From assembly GCF_000284295.1 (NCBI RefSeq), contig NC_017093.1, positions 6,014,001-6,078,000 of the forward strand: a stretch of DNA of 64,000 nt, in the 5' to 3' direction. This stretch comes from Actinoplanes missouriensis 431 (lineage in GTDB: Bacteria; Actinomycetota; Actinomycetes; Mycobacteriales; Micromonosporaceae). The notes under the pieces were generated by a model. The model saw nothing but the letters and a program-made list of their open reading frames with translations, searched no databases and was not told the DNA's origin. Both the position numbers and the translations under genes were made by a program. This document shows, in pieces, positions 23,714 to 31,689 of the stretch (position 1 is its first letter; each line of letters begins with the position of its first letter).

Positions 23714-24589
23714 ATGGCAGAGCTCTCCTACGACAGGCGCGGCGCCGGGCCGCCCCTCGTGCTGATCCACGGCATCGGCAGCCACTGGCAGGTGTGGTCG
23801 CCCCTCCTGGACGAGGTGTCCCGCCACCGCGACGTGATAGCCCTCGACCTGCCCGGCTTCGGCGCCTCCCCGCCCTTCCCCGCGCCCGCGGCGGCACCGC
23901 CCGCCGGGTCCTCGCCCGCCGGGTCCTCGTCCGCCGGGTCCTCACCCGCGCCTTCACCGGCCCCGCCCGCTGAGCCGGCCGCCGGGTCGGTGGCCTGGTT
24001 CGCTGATCAGGTCGTCGCGTTTCTGCGCGGCCTCGGCATCGAGTCCTTCGAGGCGGGCGGCAACTCGCTCGGCGGCGGCATCGCCCTGGAGCTGGGCCGG
24101 CGCGGCGCGGCGAGCCGGGTCACCGCGTTCTCCCCGGTCGGTTTCTGGAACACGCCGGGCCGCCTCTGGTGCCAGGCCGTGGTGACCGCGGCCCGCACCG
24201 GCGCGACCCGCCTCGCGCCCGCCCTGCCCGGCATCATGAACTCCCGCGCCGGCCGTTCCGCGTTCTGCGCCCCGTTCTACGGCCGTCCCGCGAACCTGCC
24301 CGCCGGCGACGCCCTCTCCGGCGCCCGGGCTCTGGCCGCGGCGCCCGGGTTCCCTCGGACCCGGGACGCGTTCAGCGGACTGCGCCCGTGGACCTACGCC
24401 GGCATGGGCGAGCTGTCCCGCATCCCGGTGACCATCGCCTGGGGCACCCGCGACGCCGTCCTGCCCTATCGCACGCAGGCCCGCCGCGCCCGCATGATCC
24501 TCCCGGCCGCCCGCCACGTCCCGCTCCCCGGCTGCGGCCATCTCCCGTTCGCCGACGACCCGTCCCGCTGCGCCGCCCTGCTCCTCTAG
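23714..24589 (+). CDS. Alpha/beta hydrolase with Pro/Ser-rich insertion
   Basis: A 291-residue alpha/beta hydrolase. The oxyanion HGIGSHWQVW, nucleophile Ser in GGNSLGGGIALEL, acid Asp in IAWGTRDAVLPY and base His in PGCGHLPFADDP form a complete triad. Between the oxyanion loop and the nucleophile there is a low-complexity segment (PAGSSPAGSSSAGSSPAP) encoded by 15-bp repeats, probably a recent expansion. ATG 23714 follows GGGTGGAG; an earlier in-frame start lacks a ribosome site. It is divergent from the GMC/monooxygenase operon, so it could hydrolyse an ester or lactone made by the Baeyer-Villiger enzyme; that link is inference. Confidence 0.85.
   Translation: MAELSYDRRGAGPPLVLIHGIGSHWQVWSPLLDEVSRHRDVIALDLPGFGASPPFPAPAAAPPAGSSPAGSSSAGSSPAPSPAPPAEPAAGSVAWFADQVVAFLRGLGIESFEAGGNSLGGGIALELGRRGAASRVTAFSPVGFWNTPGRLWCQAVVTAARTGATRLAPALPGIMNSRAGRSAFCAPFYGRPANLPAGDALSGARALAAAPGFPRTRDAFSGLRPWTYAGMGELSRIPVTIAWGTRDAVLPYRTQARRARMILPAARHVPLPGCGHLPFADDPSRCAALLL
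23902..23946 (+). repeat. Three tandem 15-bp units in the hydrolase gene
   Basis: Units at 23902, 23917 and 23932 follow CGCCGGGTCCTCGCC with one change each and encode AGSSP-type pentapeptides. The array is in frame and lies in a surface-loop position between the oxyanion hole and the nucleophile elbow. Confidence 0.85.
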
Positions 24590-24641
24590 CAGCGTGTCGA
24601 CTCCGGGCGCGCTCCGCACCCGGAATCCACACGCGGCGGGG
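24590..24641. repeat. Dispersed 52-bp hairpin element, copy A
   Basis: This 52-nt segment matches 44419-44470 at 43 of 52 positions. Its core CCGGGCGCG-CTC-CGCACCCGG can fold into a stem of about nine pairs with one mismatch and a 3-nt loop. Here it exactly fills the gap between two convergent genes, where it may end transcription from both sides. It resembles a REP-type extragenic element. Confidence 0.75.
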
Positions 24642-24812
24642 TCAGGACTTGGCCAGCCAGGTGATCATCATGATCAGCAGGAAGAGGGCGCCCGCCGCCA
24701 GCGTCACCACCGCGACGAGCGTGCTCACCTCGGACTCGGAGCGCTCGGGTCGCGTCCCCGGCGCGGTCAGATCCTCCACCGCGGAGAACACCCGCGCGCC
24801 GGCCACCCGCAT
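24642..24812 (-). CDS. Small single-span membrane protein, hypothetical
   Basis: A 56-residue protein: a polar, acidic N-terminal half (SAVEDLTAPGTRPERSESEVS) followed by one strongly hydrophobic segment TLVAVVTLAAGALFLLIMM at about residues 33-51 and a short ITWLAKS tail. ATG 24812 is preceded by GGAAG at a suitable distance; the frame is open further upstream (to 24920), but that part has no membrane-protein character. The clear membrane span in this GC-rich background makes a shadow frame less likely. I recognise no family. It converges on the hydrolase across the 52-bp repeat and diverges from the sirtuin gene. Confidence 0.5.
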   Translation of the reverse strand: MRVAGARVFSAVEDLTAPGTRPERSESEVSTLVAVVTLAAGALFLLIMMITWLAKS

Positions 24813-25010
24813 CCGCCGCTTCCAGTGACGCCGGTGATGTGTGGACCGGACAGGCGTCAACGGCACTCCACTCCGGACATATGACCACACCTCCACGCAC
24901 CACCTCACTCGTCCGGTCAACGACCCATGTGCGGATCAGTGATGCGGGCCGCCGTGTCGCGCTGCGACACTTCCGGGCGGAGATACGAACTCGGGGGGAA
25001 AGAGGATCGG

Positions 25011-25802
25011 ATGGCCGACATCGTTCAGGCCGCGAAACTGCTGGGCGACGCCCGGCGGGTGGTGGTCTTCACCGGCGCCGGCATCTCGGCGGAGAGCGGC
25101 GTACCCACCTTCCGGGACGCGCTCACCGGCCTGTGGGAACGCTTCGACGCCCAGTCGCTCGCCACGCCACAGGCGTTCCAGGACCAGCCCGACCTGGTCT
25201 GGGGCTGGTACGAGTGGCGCCGCCACCGGGTCAGCACCGTGTCCCCGAACCCCGGGCACCGGGCCGTGGCCGCGATCGAGAGCCGCGTCCCGAGCACCGT
25301 GGTGATCACTCAGAACGTCGATGACCTGCATGAACGTGCCGGATCACGGGATCCGGTGCATCTGCACGGCAGCCTGTTCGCACCCCGCTGCTCGGGTTGC
25401 GGCGAAGCCGTCGCATTGCCGCCCGCCACGGCGGAGCCGGACGCCGGCCGAAGGGTGCAGCCGCCGGCGTGCGTACGGTGCCATGGTCTTGTTCGTCCGG
25501 GTGTGGTGTGGTTCGGCGAGGCGCTGCCGGAGGCGGCGCTCGAAGCCGCGGCCCGCGCCGCCTCCGCGTGCGACGTGCTGCTGACCGTCGGCACATCCGG
25601 GATGGTCTATCCGGCGGCCGAGATCCCACGCATCGCGGCCCGGGCCGGCGCCGCCGTCATCCAGGTCAACCCGCATGCCACGCCGATGGATTCGGTGGCC
25701 CTGGTCAACCTTCGCGGCAGCGCCGGCCGGATCCTGCCCGAGCTTGTCACGAAGGCGTGGCCCGACGCGGCAACGGCCGATCCCGCAGCGGCGCCTTCCT
25801 GA
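25011..25802 (+). CDS. cobB: SIR2-family NAD-dependent protein deacylase, class III (SIRT5/CobB-like)
   Basis: A 263-residue sirtuin removing acyl groups from protein lysines with NAD. Motifs in order: FTGAGISAESGVPTFR (NAD site), Tyr67-x-x-Arg70 in GWYEWRR (the class III signature that binds succinyl or malonyl groups), TQNVDDLHERAG, catalytic His119 in VHLHG, zinc ligands Cys127/Cys130 and Cys154/Cys157, VWFGE, and late NAD motifs VGTSGMVYPAA and QVNPHATPM. ATG 25011 has AGAGGA upstream. The 3' end overlaps the convergent acyl-CoA synthetase gene by 56 nt. Sirtuins of this kind reactivate AMP-forming acyl-CoA synthetases by deacylating their catalytic lysine in other bacteria. Confidence 0.93.
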   Translation: MADIVQAAKLLGDARRVVVFTGAGISAESGVPTFRDALTGLWERFDAQSLATPQAFQDQPDLVWGWYEWRRHRVSTVSPNPGHRAVAAIESRVPSTVVITQNVDDLHERAGSRDPVHLHGSLFAPRCSGCGEAVALPPATAEPDAGRRVQPPACVRCHGLVRPGVVWFGEALPEAALEAAARAASACDVLLTVGTSGMVYPAAEIPRIAARAGAAVIQVNPHATPMDSVALVNLRGSAGRILPELVTKAWPDAATADPAAAPS

Positions 25803-27219
25803 CCTTGTTCGACCCGGTGCGCGGCAGGTCATCGACGATGTCCACATAGACCGGGATCTTGTATTTCGCCAGCCGCCCGGCCAGAAACGCCGGCACATCC
25901 GCAGGCGCAAGATCGAAACCCGCGCCGGGTACGACGAAAGCCCTCCCCACCTCGCCCCACTTCTCGTCCGGAACGCCGATCACGGCCGCCTCCGCCACAC
26001 CGGGATGCTCGAAGATCGCCGCCTCCACCTCGGCCGGATAGACGTTCTCCCCGCCCGAGATGTACATGTCCTTGGTCCGGTCGACGATCCGGAAGTGCCC
26101 CCGCTCGTCGACGACCGCCAGGTCCCCGGACCGAAACCAACCACCCGGCTCGAACGCGGCGGCCGTCGCCACCGGATCGTTCCAGTAACCGGGCGTCACG
26201 TTGGGCCCGCGCACCAGCACCTCACCCGGCTCACCGGGCGGCGCGGCGCACCGGACGTCCGCGAAGAACACCGGCAGCCCCGCCGAACCGGCGTGCTCCC
26301 GGCTCTCCCGCGCTTCCAGGAACGTCGCTCCGGGTGCGGTCTCGGTCATCCCGTACCCCTGACAGAAGGCCAGGCCCCGCTCCTGATAGGCCCGGATCAG
26401 CGCCTCCGGAACGGAGGCGCCGCCGGTCATCAGGCTGCGCACCGACGACAGGTCGGCGGTCGGCCAGCGGGGTGATCTGCTGAGCCCGGCGTACATCGTG
26501 GAGACGCCGAACATCCAGGTCACGCGGTGACGGGCGATCAGGTCGAAGCAGCCGTCCACGTCCCAGCCCGGCATGATCACCGAGGTGCCGCCCTTGAGGA
26601 ACGTCGGCAGCAGGCATTGGTTGAGCGCCGCCACGTGGAACAGCGGCGCGCTGACCAGCGTCACCTCGTCGGCCGCCACGTCGACGCCGACCAGCAGGTT
26701 GTAGCAGTTCCAGACGATGTTGCCGTGGGTGAGGGTGGCGCCCTTCGGGTGGCCGGTGGTGCCGGAGGTGTAGAGGATGCAGGCCACGTCGCCGAGGTCG
26801 ACGGGTTCGTCCATCGGGTCCGGCGTCCCCGCCGCGACGTACCCGTCATAGCCTGATAAATCCATCTGAATCGGCGTTCTCGCCGTCGTCGGCGCCGCGT
26901 GGATCAGCGCCACCGCGCCGCTGTGCTCCAGCTGGTAGGCGATCTCCGGCTCGGTGAGCCGCACGTTCAGCGGTACGAAGATCGCGCCGAGCATGTGCGT
27001 CGCGAACATCGTCTCCACGAAGGACGGGTGGTTGGGCCCGAGATAGGCGACCCGGTCACCGCGTTTCACCCCGTCCCGGCGCAGCGCCGAGGCGAGCCGG
27101 CAGATCCGCTCGTACAGGGCGGCGAACGTGACGGGCCGATCCTCGAAGATGAGTGCCGTGCGGCCGGGCGACATCGCCGCCCGGCGCCCCGGCCACGACC
27201 CGAGTCCGTGGTCGTTCAC
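25747..27219 (-). CDS. AMP-forming acyl-CoA synthetase (FadD-like)
   Basis: A 490-residue adenylate-forming enzyme that activates a carboxylic acid to its CoA thioester. P-loop-like YTSGTTGHPKGATLTH, the MFGVSTMYAGL acid-binding region, QGYGMTETAP, GWFRSGDLAV, the hinge region IVDRTKDMYISGGENVYPAEVE and catalytic Lys472 in PRTGSNKVRKAPL are all in order. The GTG start at 27219 keeps the usual N-terminal LGSWPGRRAA segment; ATG 27174 would remove it. It is the last gene of the SDR-amidohydrolase-MaoC-FadD operon, 6 nt after MaoC. The codon for Lys472 (25804-25806) lies immediately beyond the stop codon of the overlapping sirtuin gene. Confidence 0.93.
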   Translation of the reverse strand: MNDHGLGSWPGRRAAMSPGRTALIFEDRPVTFAALYERICRLASALRRDGVKRGDRVAYLGPNHPSFVETMFATHMLGAIFVPLNVRLTEPEIAYQLEHSGAVALIHAAPTTARTPIQMDLSGYDGYVAAGTPDPMDEPVDLGDVACILYTSGTTGHPKGATLTHGNIVWNCYNLLVGVDVAADEVTLVSAPLFHVAALNQCLLPTFLKGGTSVIMPGWDVDGCFDLIARHRVTWMFGVSTMYAGLSRSPRWPTADLSSVRSLMTGGASVPEALIRAYQERGLAFCQGYGMTETAPGATFLEARESREHAGSAGLPVFFADVRCAAPPGEPGEVLVRGPNVTPGYWNDPVATAAAFEPGGWFRSGDLAVVDERGHFRIVDRTKDMYISGGENVYPAEVEAAIFEHPGVAEAAVIGVPDEKWGEVGRAFVVPGAGFDLAPADVPAFLAGRLAKYKIPVYVDIVDDLPRTGSNKVRKAPLRDRPLPRRATPS

Positions 27220-27225
27220 GGTGGG

Positions 27226-27684
27226 TCAGACGTAGTGCCGGAAGACCGGCTGGGCCACGCACGCCGGCTTCGACGAGCCGTCCACCTCGACGGTGAAGTC
27301 GAACGTGCTCTGCACCCCGTTGCCCGCCACCTCCTCGACCTTGAGCACCGTGGCGGTCAGGCGGATCTTGGAACCGACCTTGACCGGGCTCGGGAAGCGC
27401 ACCTTCTCCAGGCCGTAGTTCAGGCCCATCGTGACGCCCTCGACCGTCAGCATCGAGCTGAACAGCGGGATCACCAGCGACAGCGTGAGGTAGCCGTGGG
27501 CGATCGGCCCGCCGAACGGTCCCTGGCCGGCCCGTTCCACGTCGACGTGGATCCACTGGTGGTCGTCGGTGGCGTCGGCGAATGTGTTCACCCGCTCCTG
27601 GGTGATCTCCAGCCACTCGGACGAGCCGAGCGACTGGCCGACGAGCGCCTTCAGTCCGTCGAGGCCGTTCACTGTCGTGGTCAT
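27226..27684 (-). CDS. MaoC-family (R)-specific enoyl-CoA hydratase
   Basis: A 152-residue single hot-dog domain. The hydratase-2 motif is clear: ATDDHQWIHVDVERA followed by GPFGGPIAHGYLTLSL, with the catalytic Asp/His pair in DDHQWIHVD. It would hydrate enoyl-CoA intermediates produced after acid activation by the FadD-like enzyme encoded 6 nt downstream. ATG 27684 overlaps the amidohydrolase stop by 4 nt. Normal length for a stand-alone MaoC protein. Confidence 0.93.
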   Translation of the reverse strand: MTTTVNGLDGLKALVGQSLGSSEWLEITQERVNTFADATDDHQWIHVDVERAGQGPFGGPIAHGYLTLSLVIPLFSSMLTVEGVTMGLNYGLEKVRFPSPVKVGSKIRLTATVLKVEEVAGNGVQSTFDFTVEVDGSSKPACVAQPVFRHYV

Positions 27685-28622
27685 TTCTCGTTCTCCGTTC
27701 TCATTGCGGGAAAGAGCAGCCGGGCGGCGTTCGTCTTGAGAATCTTGGGCTTCACGGCGGGCTTGATGTCGAGCTTCTCGAAGTCGGCCAGCCAGCGGTC
27801 CGGGGTGAGGACCGGATAGTCGGAGCCGAACAGCACCTTGTCCTGCAGCAGGCTGTTCGCGTACCGGACCAGCTGCGGCGGAAAGTACTTGGGCGACCAG
27901 CCGGACAGGTCGATGTGAACGTGTTCCTTGTGGGTGGCGACGGCGAGCGCCTCGTCCTGCCAGGGGAACGACGGGTGAGCCAGGATGATCCGCAGGTCCG
28001 GGAAGTCCACCGCGACGTCGTCGACGAGCATCGGATTCGAGTACTTCAACCGGATCCCGCCGCCCCCGCGGACCCCGGCGCCGATCCCGGTCTGTCCGGT
28101 GTGGAAGAGCGCGACCGCGCCGAGCTCCTCGATCGCCTGGTAGAGCGGGTAGGCGAGCCGGTCATCCGGCGCGAAGCCCTGGATGCTCGGGTGGAACTTG
28201 AAACCGCGGACGCCGTACTCCTCGACCAGGCGGCGCGCTTCACGAACACCGGCACGGCCCTTGTACGGGTCGACGCTCGCGAACGGGATGAGCACGTCGG
28301 CGTGCTCCGCGCAGTCCTCGGCGATCTCCTCGTTCGAGATCCGCGGGTGCCCGGTGGCGTGCTCGGCGTCGACCGTGAAGACCACCGCGGCCATCCGGCG
28401 TGACCGGTAGTAGGCGGCGGTCTCGGCGATCGTGGGCTGCCGGTGGCCGTGCGCCGCGAAGTAGTCCTCGGACGCGCCGAGCAGGGCCGGACTCAGTGAC
28501 CCGCGGCCGTCGCGGCTGACCTCGGCGTGCGTGTGCACGTCGAGGGCGACGAGGTCGTCCAGGTTGACGGCGTGTTCGTGCGCGCTCGTCGTGGTCGCCG
28601 GGGTGCCGTTCTCGGGGCTCAT
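27681..28622 (-). CDS. Amidohydrolase-2 family metal-dependent hydrolase or decarboxylase
   Basis: A 313-residue TIM-barrel protein of the amidohydrolase-2/ACMSD-like group. The N-terminal metal motif is DVHTHAE; RGFKFHPSIQGF and IILAHPSFPWQDE supply further metal-site His residues, and LFGSDYPVLTPDRW carries the late Asp. Family members hydrolyse or decarboxylate cyclic or unsaturated acids; which is not visible here. It overlaps both neighbours by 4 nt, which places it in the coupled CoA-thioester operon. Confidence 0.88.
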   Translation of the reverse strand: MSPENGTPATTTSAHEHAVNLDDLVALDVHTHAEVSRDGRGSLSPALLGASEDYFAAHGHRQPTIAETAAYYRSRRMAAVVFTVDAEHATGHPRISNEEIAEDCAEHADVLIPFASVDPYKGRAGVREARRLVEEYGVRGFKFHPSIQGFAPDDRLAYPLYQAIEELGAVALFHTGQTGIGAGVRGGGGIRLKYSNPMLVDDVAVDFPDLRIILAHPSFPWQDEALAVATHKEHVHIDLSGWSPKYFPPQLVRYANSLLQDKVLFGSDYPVLTPDRWLADFEKLDIKPAVKPKILKTNAARLLFPAMRTENEK

Positions 28623-29530
28623 TGCGGGGCCTTCGGCGCCGGGATGCCGTAGGTCTCCGGGGTCGCGCCGACGCCGGTGGCCCAGCTGTCGGCGATGGCC
28701 GCGGCGCTCCAGCCGCCGTCCGCGAACGCGACGTTCTTCTCCGCCGGGTGCGACCAGAGCGCCAGCCGGTCCCCGCCGATGCCGATGGCCTGGCCGGTGA
28801 CGCCCTTCGACGCCTCCGAGGCGAGGAAGACGATCAGCCCGGTGACGTCCTCGACCGTGCCGAGCCCTTCGTCACGGCGCAGCCAGGCCGGGAACGGCGC
28901 GCCGGTCCGCTCGGCCTCCTCGATCACCGGCGCGAACGCCGGGATGGTCTTGGTCATCTCGGTGGCGGCAACCGGCACGACCGCGTTGACGGTGATGCCC
29001 GCGCGACCGAGTTCGAGCGCCCACGTCCGGGCCATCGCGGCGATGCCCGCCTTCGCCGCCGCGTAGTTGGTCTGACCGAAATTGCCCCGCTGCCCGGCCG
29101 GCGACGAGATCAGGATGAGCCGCCCGCCGTCCCCCTGCTCGCGCATCCGGATCGCGGCGGCGCGGGCACACGTGAACGTGCCGCGCAGGTGCACGCCGAT
29201 CACCGCGTCGAAGTCCTCGTCGGACATCTTCCAGAGGACCCGGTCGCGCAGGATCCCGGCGTTCGTGATCAGCACGTCCAGCCGCCCGAACGCGTCGACC
29301 GCGGCGCCGACCAGCCGGTCCGCGGTCTCCGCGCTGCCCACCGCGGCGGCCACCCCGACCGATCCGGGCACCTCGGCGACCGCGGCGTCCACCACCGCGG
29401 GGTCCACGTCGTTGATCACAACGGACGCGCCGGCAGCCGCGAGCGCCTTGGCGTAGGCGAGGCCGAGACCGCGCCCGCTCCCGGTGACGACCGCGACCCG
29501 GCCACCCAGATCGATGCCGTTCAGATCCAT
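28619..29530 (-). CDS. Short-chain dehydrogenase/reductase
   Basis: About 303 residues. The cofactor motif VVTGSGRGLGLAYAKAL and INDVDP (NAD preference) are followed by NAG in LITNAGILRD and the catalytic Ser (LISSPAGQ), Tyr and Lys (NYAAAKAG). The C-terminal extension (DRLALWSHPAEK) is typical of SDRs acting on hydroxyacyl-CoA or steroid-like substrates. GAGAGG fits ATG 29530 best (9-nt spacing); ATG 29536 is only 3 nt away. It is the first gene of the operon, divergent from the MarR regulator. Confidence 0.9.
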   Translation of the reverse strand: MDLNGIDLGGRVAVVTGSGRGLGLAYAKALAAAGASVVINDVDPAVVDAAVAEVPGSVGVAAAVGSAETADRLVGAAVDAFGRLDVLITNAGILRDRVLWKMSDEDFDAVIGVHLRGTFTCARAAAIRMREQGDGGRLILISSPAGQRGNFGQTNYAAAKAGIAAMARTWALELGRAGITVNAVVPVAATEMTKTIPAFAPVIEEAERTGAPFPAWLRRDEGLGTVEDVTGLIVFLASEASKGVTGQAIGIGGDRLALWSHPAEKNVAFADGGWSAAAIADSWATGVGATPETYGIPAPKAPQ

Positions 29531-29575
29531 ACTCATCAACCTCTCGTACGGACGGGCGACGCGCCAGCCCTTTCA

Positions 29576-29621
29576 ACAGGAATCCTGTCGATCCGAGTCT
29601 TGATGACGATCAGGTTTCCTG
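29576..29621. promoter_or_regulatory. Two MarR-type operator palindromes in the divergent promoter region
   Basis: ACAGGAATCCTGT (29576-29588) is a perfect 6-1-6 palindrome and CAGGTTTCCTG (29611-29621) is a related 4-3-4 palindrome, their centres 34 bp apart between the SDR operon and the MarR gene. On the minus strand TTGACA (29624-29619) overlaps the second site. Occupancy by the MarR protein would block the operon and probably its own gene. Confidence 0.7.
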
Positions 29622-29668
29622 TCAATGGGGTAATCTGACGGTCCGTGCACGAACAAGGGGTGACCGCC

Positions 29669-30079
29669 ATGCCGTCGATGCTCTACCTCGTCAAACAGCT
29701 TGAGCTGGCAGTCCGCGCCCGGCTCGACGAGGTGGTCCGGTCGTCCGGCATCACCGCGTTGCAGTACACGGCGCTGACCGTCCTCGAACGCCACGACGGC
29801 CTGTCCGCCGCCCAGCTGGCCCGCGACTCGTTCGTCACCGCCCAGTCGATGGCCGACATGGTCAGGGCCCTCGAGTCCCGAGGCCTGATCCGCCGCGAAC
29901 GCAACACCGGCAACCGCAGAGAACTCCTCATCCGCCTCACGCCGGAGGGCCGAGCCCTGCTGGCAGCGGTCAGCGAGCCGGTGTCCGAGCTGGAGAGCCG
30001 CATGACCAGCACCATGACCCCCGCCCGGACAGCCGACTTCCGCCAGTCCCTGATCACCGCCTGGCAGTCCCTGACCTGA
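29669..30079 (+). CDS. MarR-family transcriptional regulator
   Basis: A 136-residue winged-helix repressor: an N-terminal dimerisation helix (MLYLVKQLELAVRARLDEVV), helix-turn-helix with LSAAQLARDSFVTAQSMADMVRALESRGLIRR, the wing NTGNRRELLIRLTPEGRALL and a C-terminal helix. ATG 29669 follows AAGGGG by 8 nt; a GTG at 29645 would add eight residues without a ribosome site. It is divergent from the SDR operon and most likely responds to an acid or CoA-thioester intermediate of that route. Confidence 0.9.
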   Translation: MPSMLYLVKQLELAVRARLDEVVRSSGITALQYTALTVLERHDGLSAAQLARDSFVTAQSMADMVRALESRGLIRRERNTGNRRELLIRLTPEGRALLAAVSEPVSELESRMTSTMTPARTADFRQSLITAWQSLT

Positions 30080-30204
30080 CCGCCCACCACCGCGCCGTCG
30101 CCGCGGACCGCACCTGAGCCTCGCACCGCGCCATGCCCGGCGCTACCGCGCAAATCGCCAGTGCCACGGCACGAGGCCGGCGCCGACGGCGGGTGGCTCG
30201 GCGG

Positions 30205-31689
30205 TCAGGACGGGTTGATCGGGGTCACCGCGGGAAACGCCGCCTCGATGTCCCGGGCCGCCGCCAGCGCCACATGCTCACCGTTCAGCCCGGCGATCAC
30301 CTGCACCCCCAGCGGCCTCCGCCCGCCCGGACCGGCCGTCCCGGCGGCCGCGGCGGTCCCGGCGGGCGCGGCCACACCGGACATCTCGGCCGCCCCGGGC
30401 AGCTCGGCCACCCCCGTCGGGACGGCGACGGCCGGGAGGCCCAGGAAGTTGGCGGTGACCAGCAAGCGGTGGGAGCGCCAGAGCTCGGTCGCCGCGGCCG
30501 GGCCGCTCAGGTCGTACCCGATCGGGGGCATGGCCTGCGTCGTGACCGGACCGACCACGACGGGGTACCGGGCGTGGAACGCCCGCCACGCCGCCGCGTG
30601 CACGAAACGCTCCGCCCAGGCCCCCTGGTACGCCGCGGACGTGTCGAGCAGCTCCACCCCGGCGATGTTGTCCCGGAAGTACCGGACCGTCCCCTCGGAG
30701 AGCGGCCCGGGGAACACCCCCGGCGTGAGCAGCATCGGCGCGTTCTCGGTGGAGGAGAGCTGCCGCCACAGGGTGGCGCACCTGTCGACGGCGGGCGGCG
30801 ACACCTCCTCGACCTCCCACCCGGCGGCGGCGAGGGCGTCGGCCGCCGACCGCACGGCGCCGGCGACGACGGGGTCGACGCCCCAGCCCGCCGGATCCAC
30901 CGTCACCGCCGCCCGACGAATACCGTTATATTCCGACAAGTGCGGCACCGTCACGGACAGCGGGTCACCGTCGTCCGCCCCGTGCATCACCCCGAACAGC
31001 AGATCCAGATCGTCCACACTGCGAGCCAGCGGCCCGTTCACCGCCATCTGCTGCAGCGACATCGGCAACGGCTCCACGATCCGCGACGGCCCCGCCACCC
31101 GTCCCGCCGACGGCCGCAGCGCCACGATCCCGGCCGCGTGCGCCGGCAACCGCAGCGACCCGCCGTAATCGTTGCCGATCCCGGCCGCGGCCATCCCGGT
31201 GGCGACGGCGACCGCGTCCCCGCCGCTGGACCCGCCCGGCACGCGCGCCGGGTCCCACGGGTTGATCGTCCGTCCGAAGAGGTCGTTGTCGGTGTCCCAG
31301 CGCAGCCCGATGTCCGGCATGTTCCCCCGGCCGACCGGGATCGCCCCGGCCGCGAGCAGCCGGTCGACGAACGTGGCGTTGGCCGCGGGGACAGCGCCGG
31401 CGGCGAACGGCAGCCCGGAGGTGGTCGCCGACCAGGTGAGGTCGATGTTCTCCTTCACGGTGATCGGCACACCGCCGAGCGGTCCCGCCTCGTGACCGGA
31501 CGCGATCCGGTCGTCCAGGGCGGCCGCGCACGAGCGGGCGCGGGCGTCGAGGGTCACGGTGACCGCGTTGACCGAGGGGTTCACGGCGGCGATCCGGGTC
31601 AGGTGCGCCTCGACCACGGCGGACGCGGTGAATCGCCCGGCACGCACGCCGGCCGCGATCTCAGATGCCGGCATTTCCGTAAAAGTCAT
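30205..31689 (-). CDS. Amidase signature family hydrolase
   Basis: A 494-residue amidase. The Ser-cisSer-Lys triad is intact: Lys in PITVKENIDLT, the cis-Ser in PGGSSGGDAVAVA and nucleophile Ser in DYGGSLRLPAHAAG. The loop AELPGAAEMSGVAAPAGTAAAAGTAGPGG near the C-terminus is low-complexity and probably surface-exposed. ATG 31689 shares one base with the CocE stop (TGATG) and has GGAGG five bases upstream. It is the last gene of the DUF3237-CocE-amidase operon, which would hydrolyse an ester and an amide bond, perhaps of one compound. The downstream gap 30080-30204 to the MarR gene shows no clear terminator. Confidence 0.93.
   Translation of the reverse strand: MTFTEMPASEIAAGVRAGRFTASAVVEAHLTRIAAVNPSVNAVTVTLDARARSCAAALDDRIASGHEAGPLGGVPITVKENIDLTWSATTSGLPFAAGAVPAANATFVDRLLAAGAIPVGRGNMPDIGLRWDTDNDLFGRTINPWDPARVPGGSSGGDAVAVATGMAAAGIGNDYGGSLRLPAHAAGIVALRPSAGRVAGPSRIVEPLPMSLQQMAVNGPLARSVDDLDLLFGVMHGADDGDPLSVTVPHLSEYNGIRRAAVTVDPAGWGVDPVVAGAVRSAADALAAAGWEVEEVSPPAVDRCATLWRQLSSTENAPMLLTPGVFPGPLSEGTVRYFRDNIAGVELLDTSAAYQGAWAERFVHAAAWRAFHARYPVVVGPVTTQAMPPIGYDLSGPAAATELWRSHRLLVTANFLGLPAVAVPTGVAELPGAAEMSGVAAPAGTAAAAGTAGPGGRRPLGVQVIAGLNGEHVALAAARDIEAAFPAVTPINPS

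Noticed and set aside
24927-25010. Longer N-terminus of the sirtuin
   Set aside because: The extra 28 residues are unlike family N-termini, and AGAGGA supports ATG 25011.
30080-30204. Terminator or small gene between the MarR and amidase genes
   Set aside because: No convincing stem-loop or start with a ribosome site was seen; open frames there are extensions of antisense shadows.
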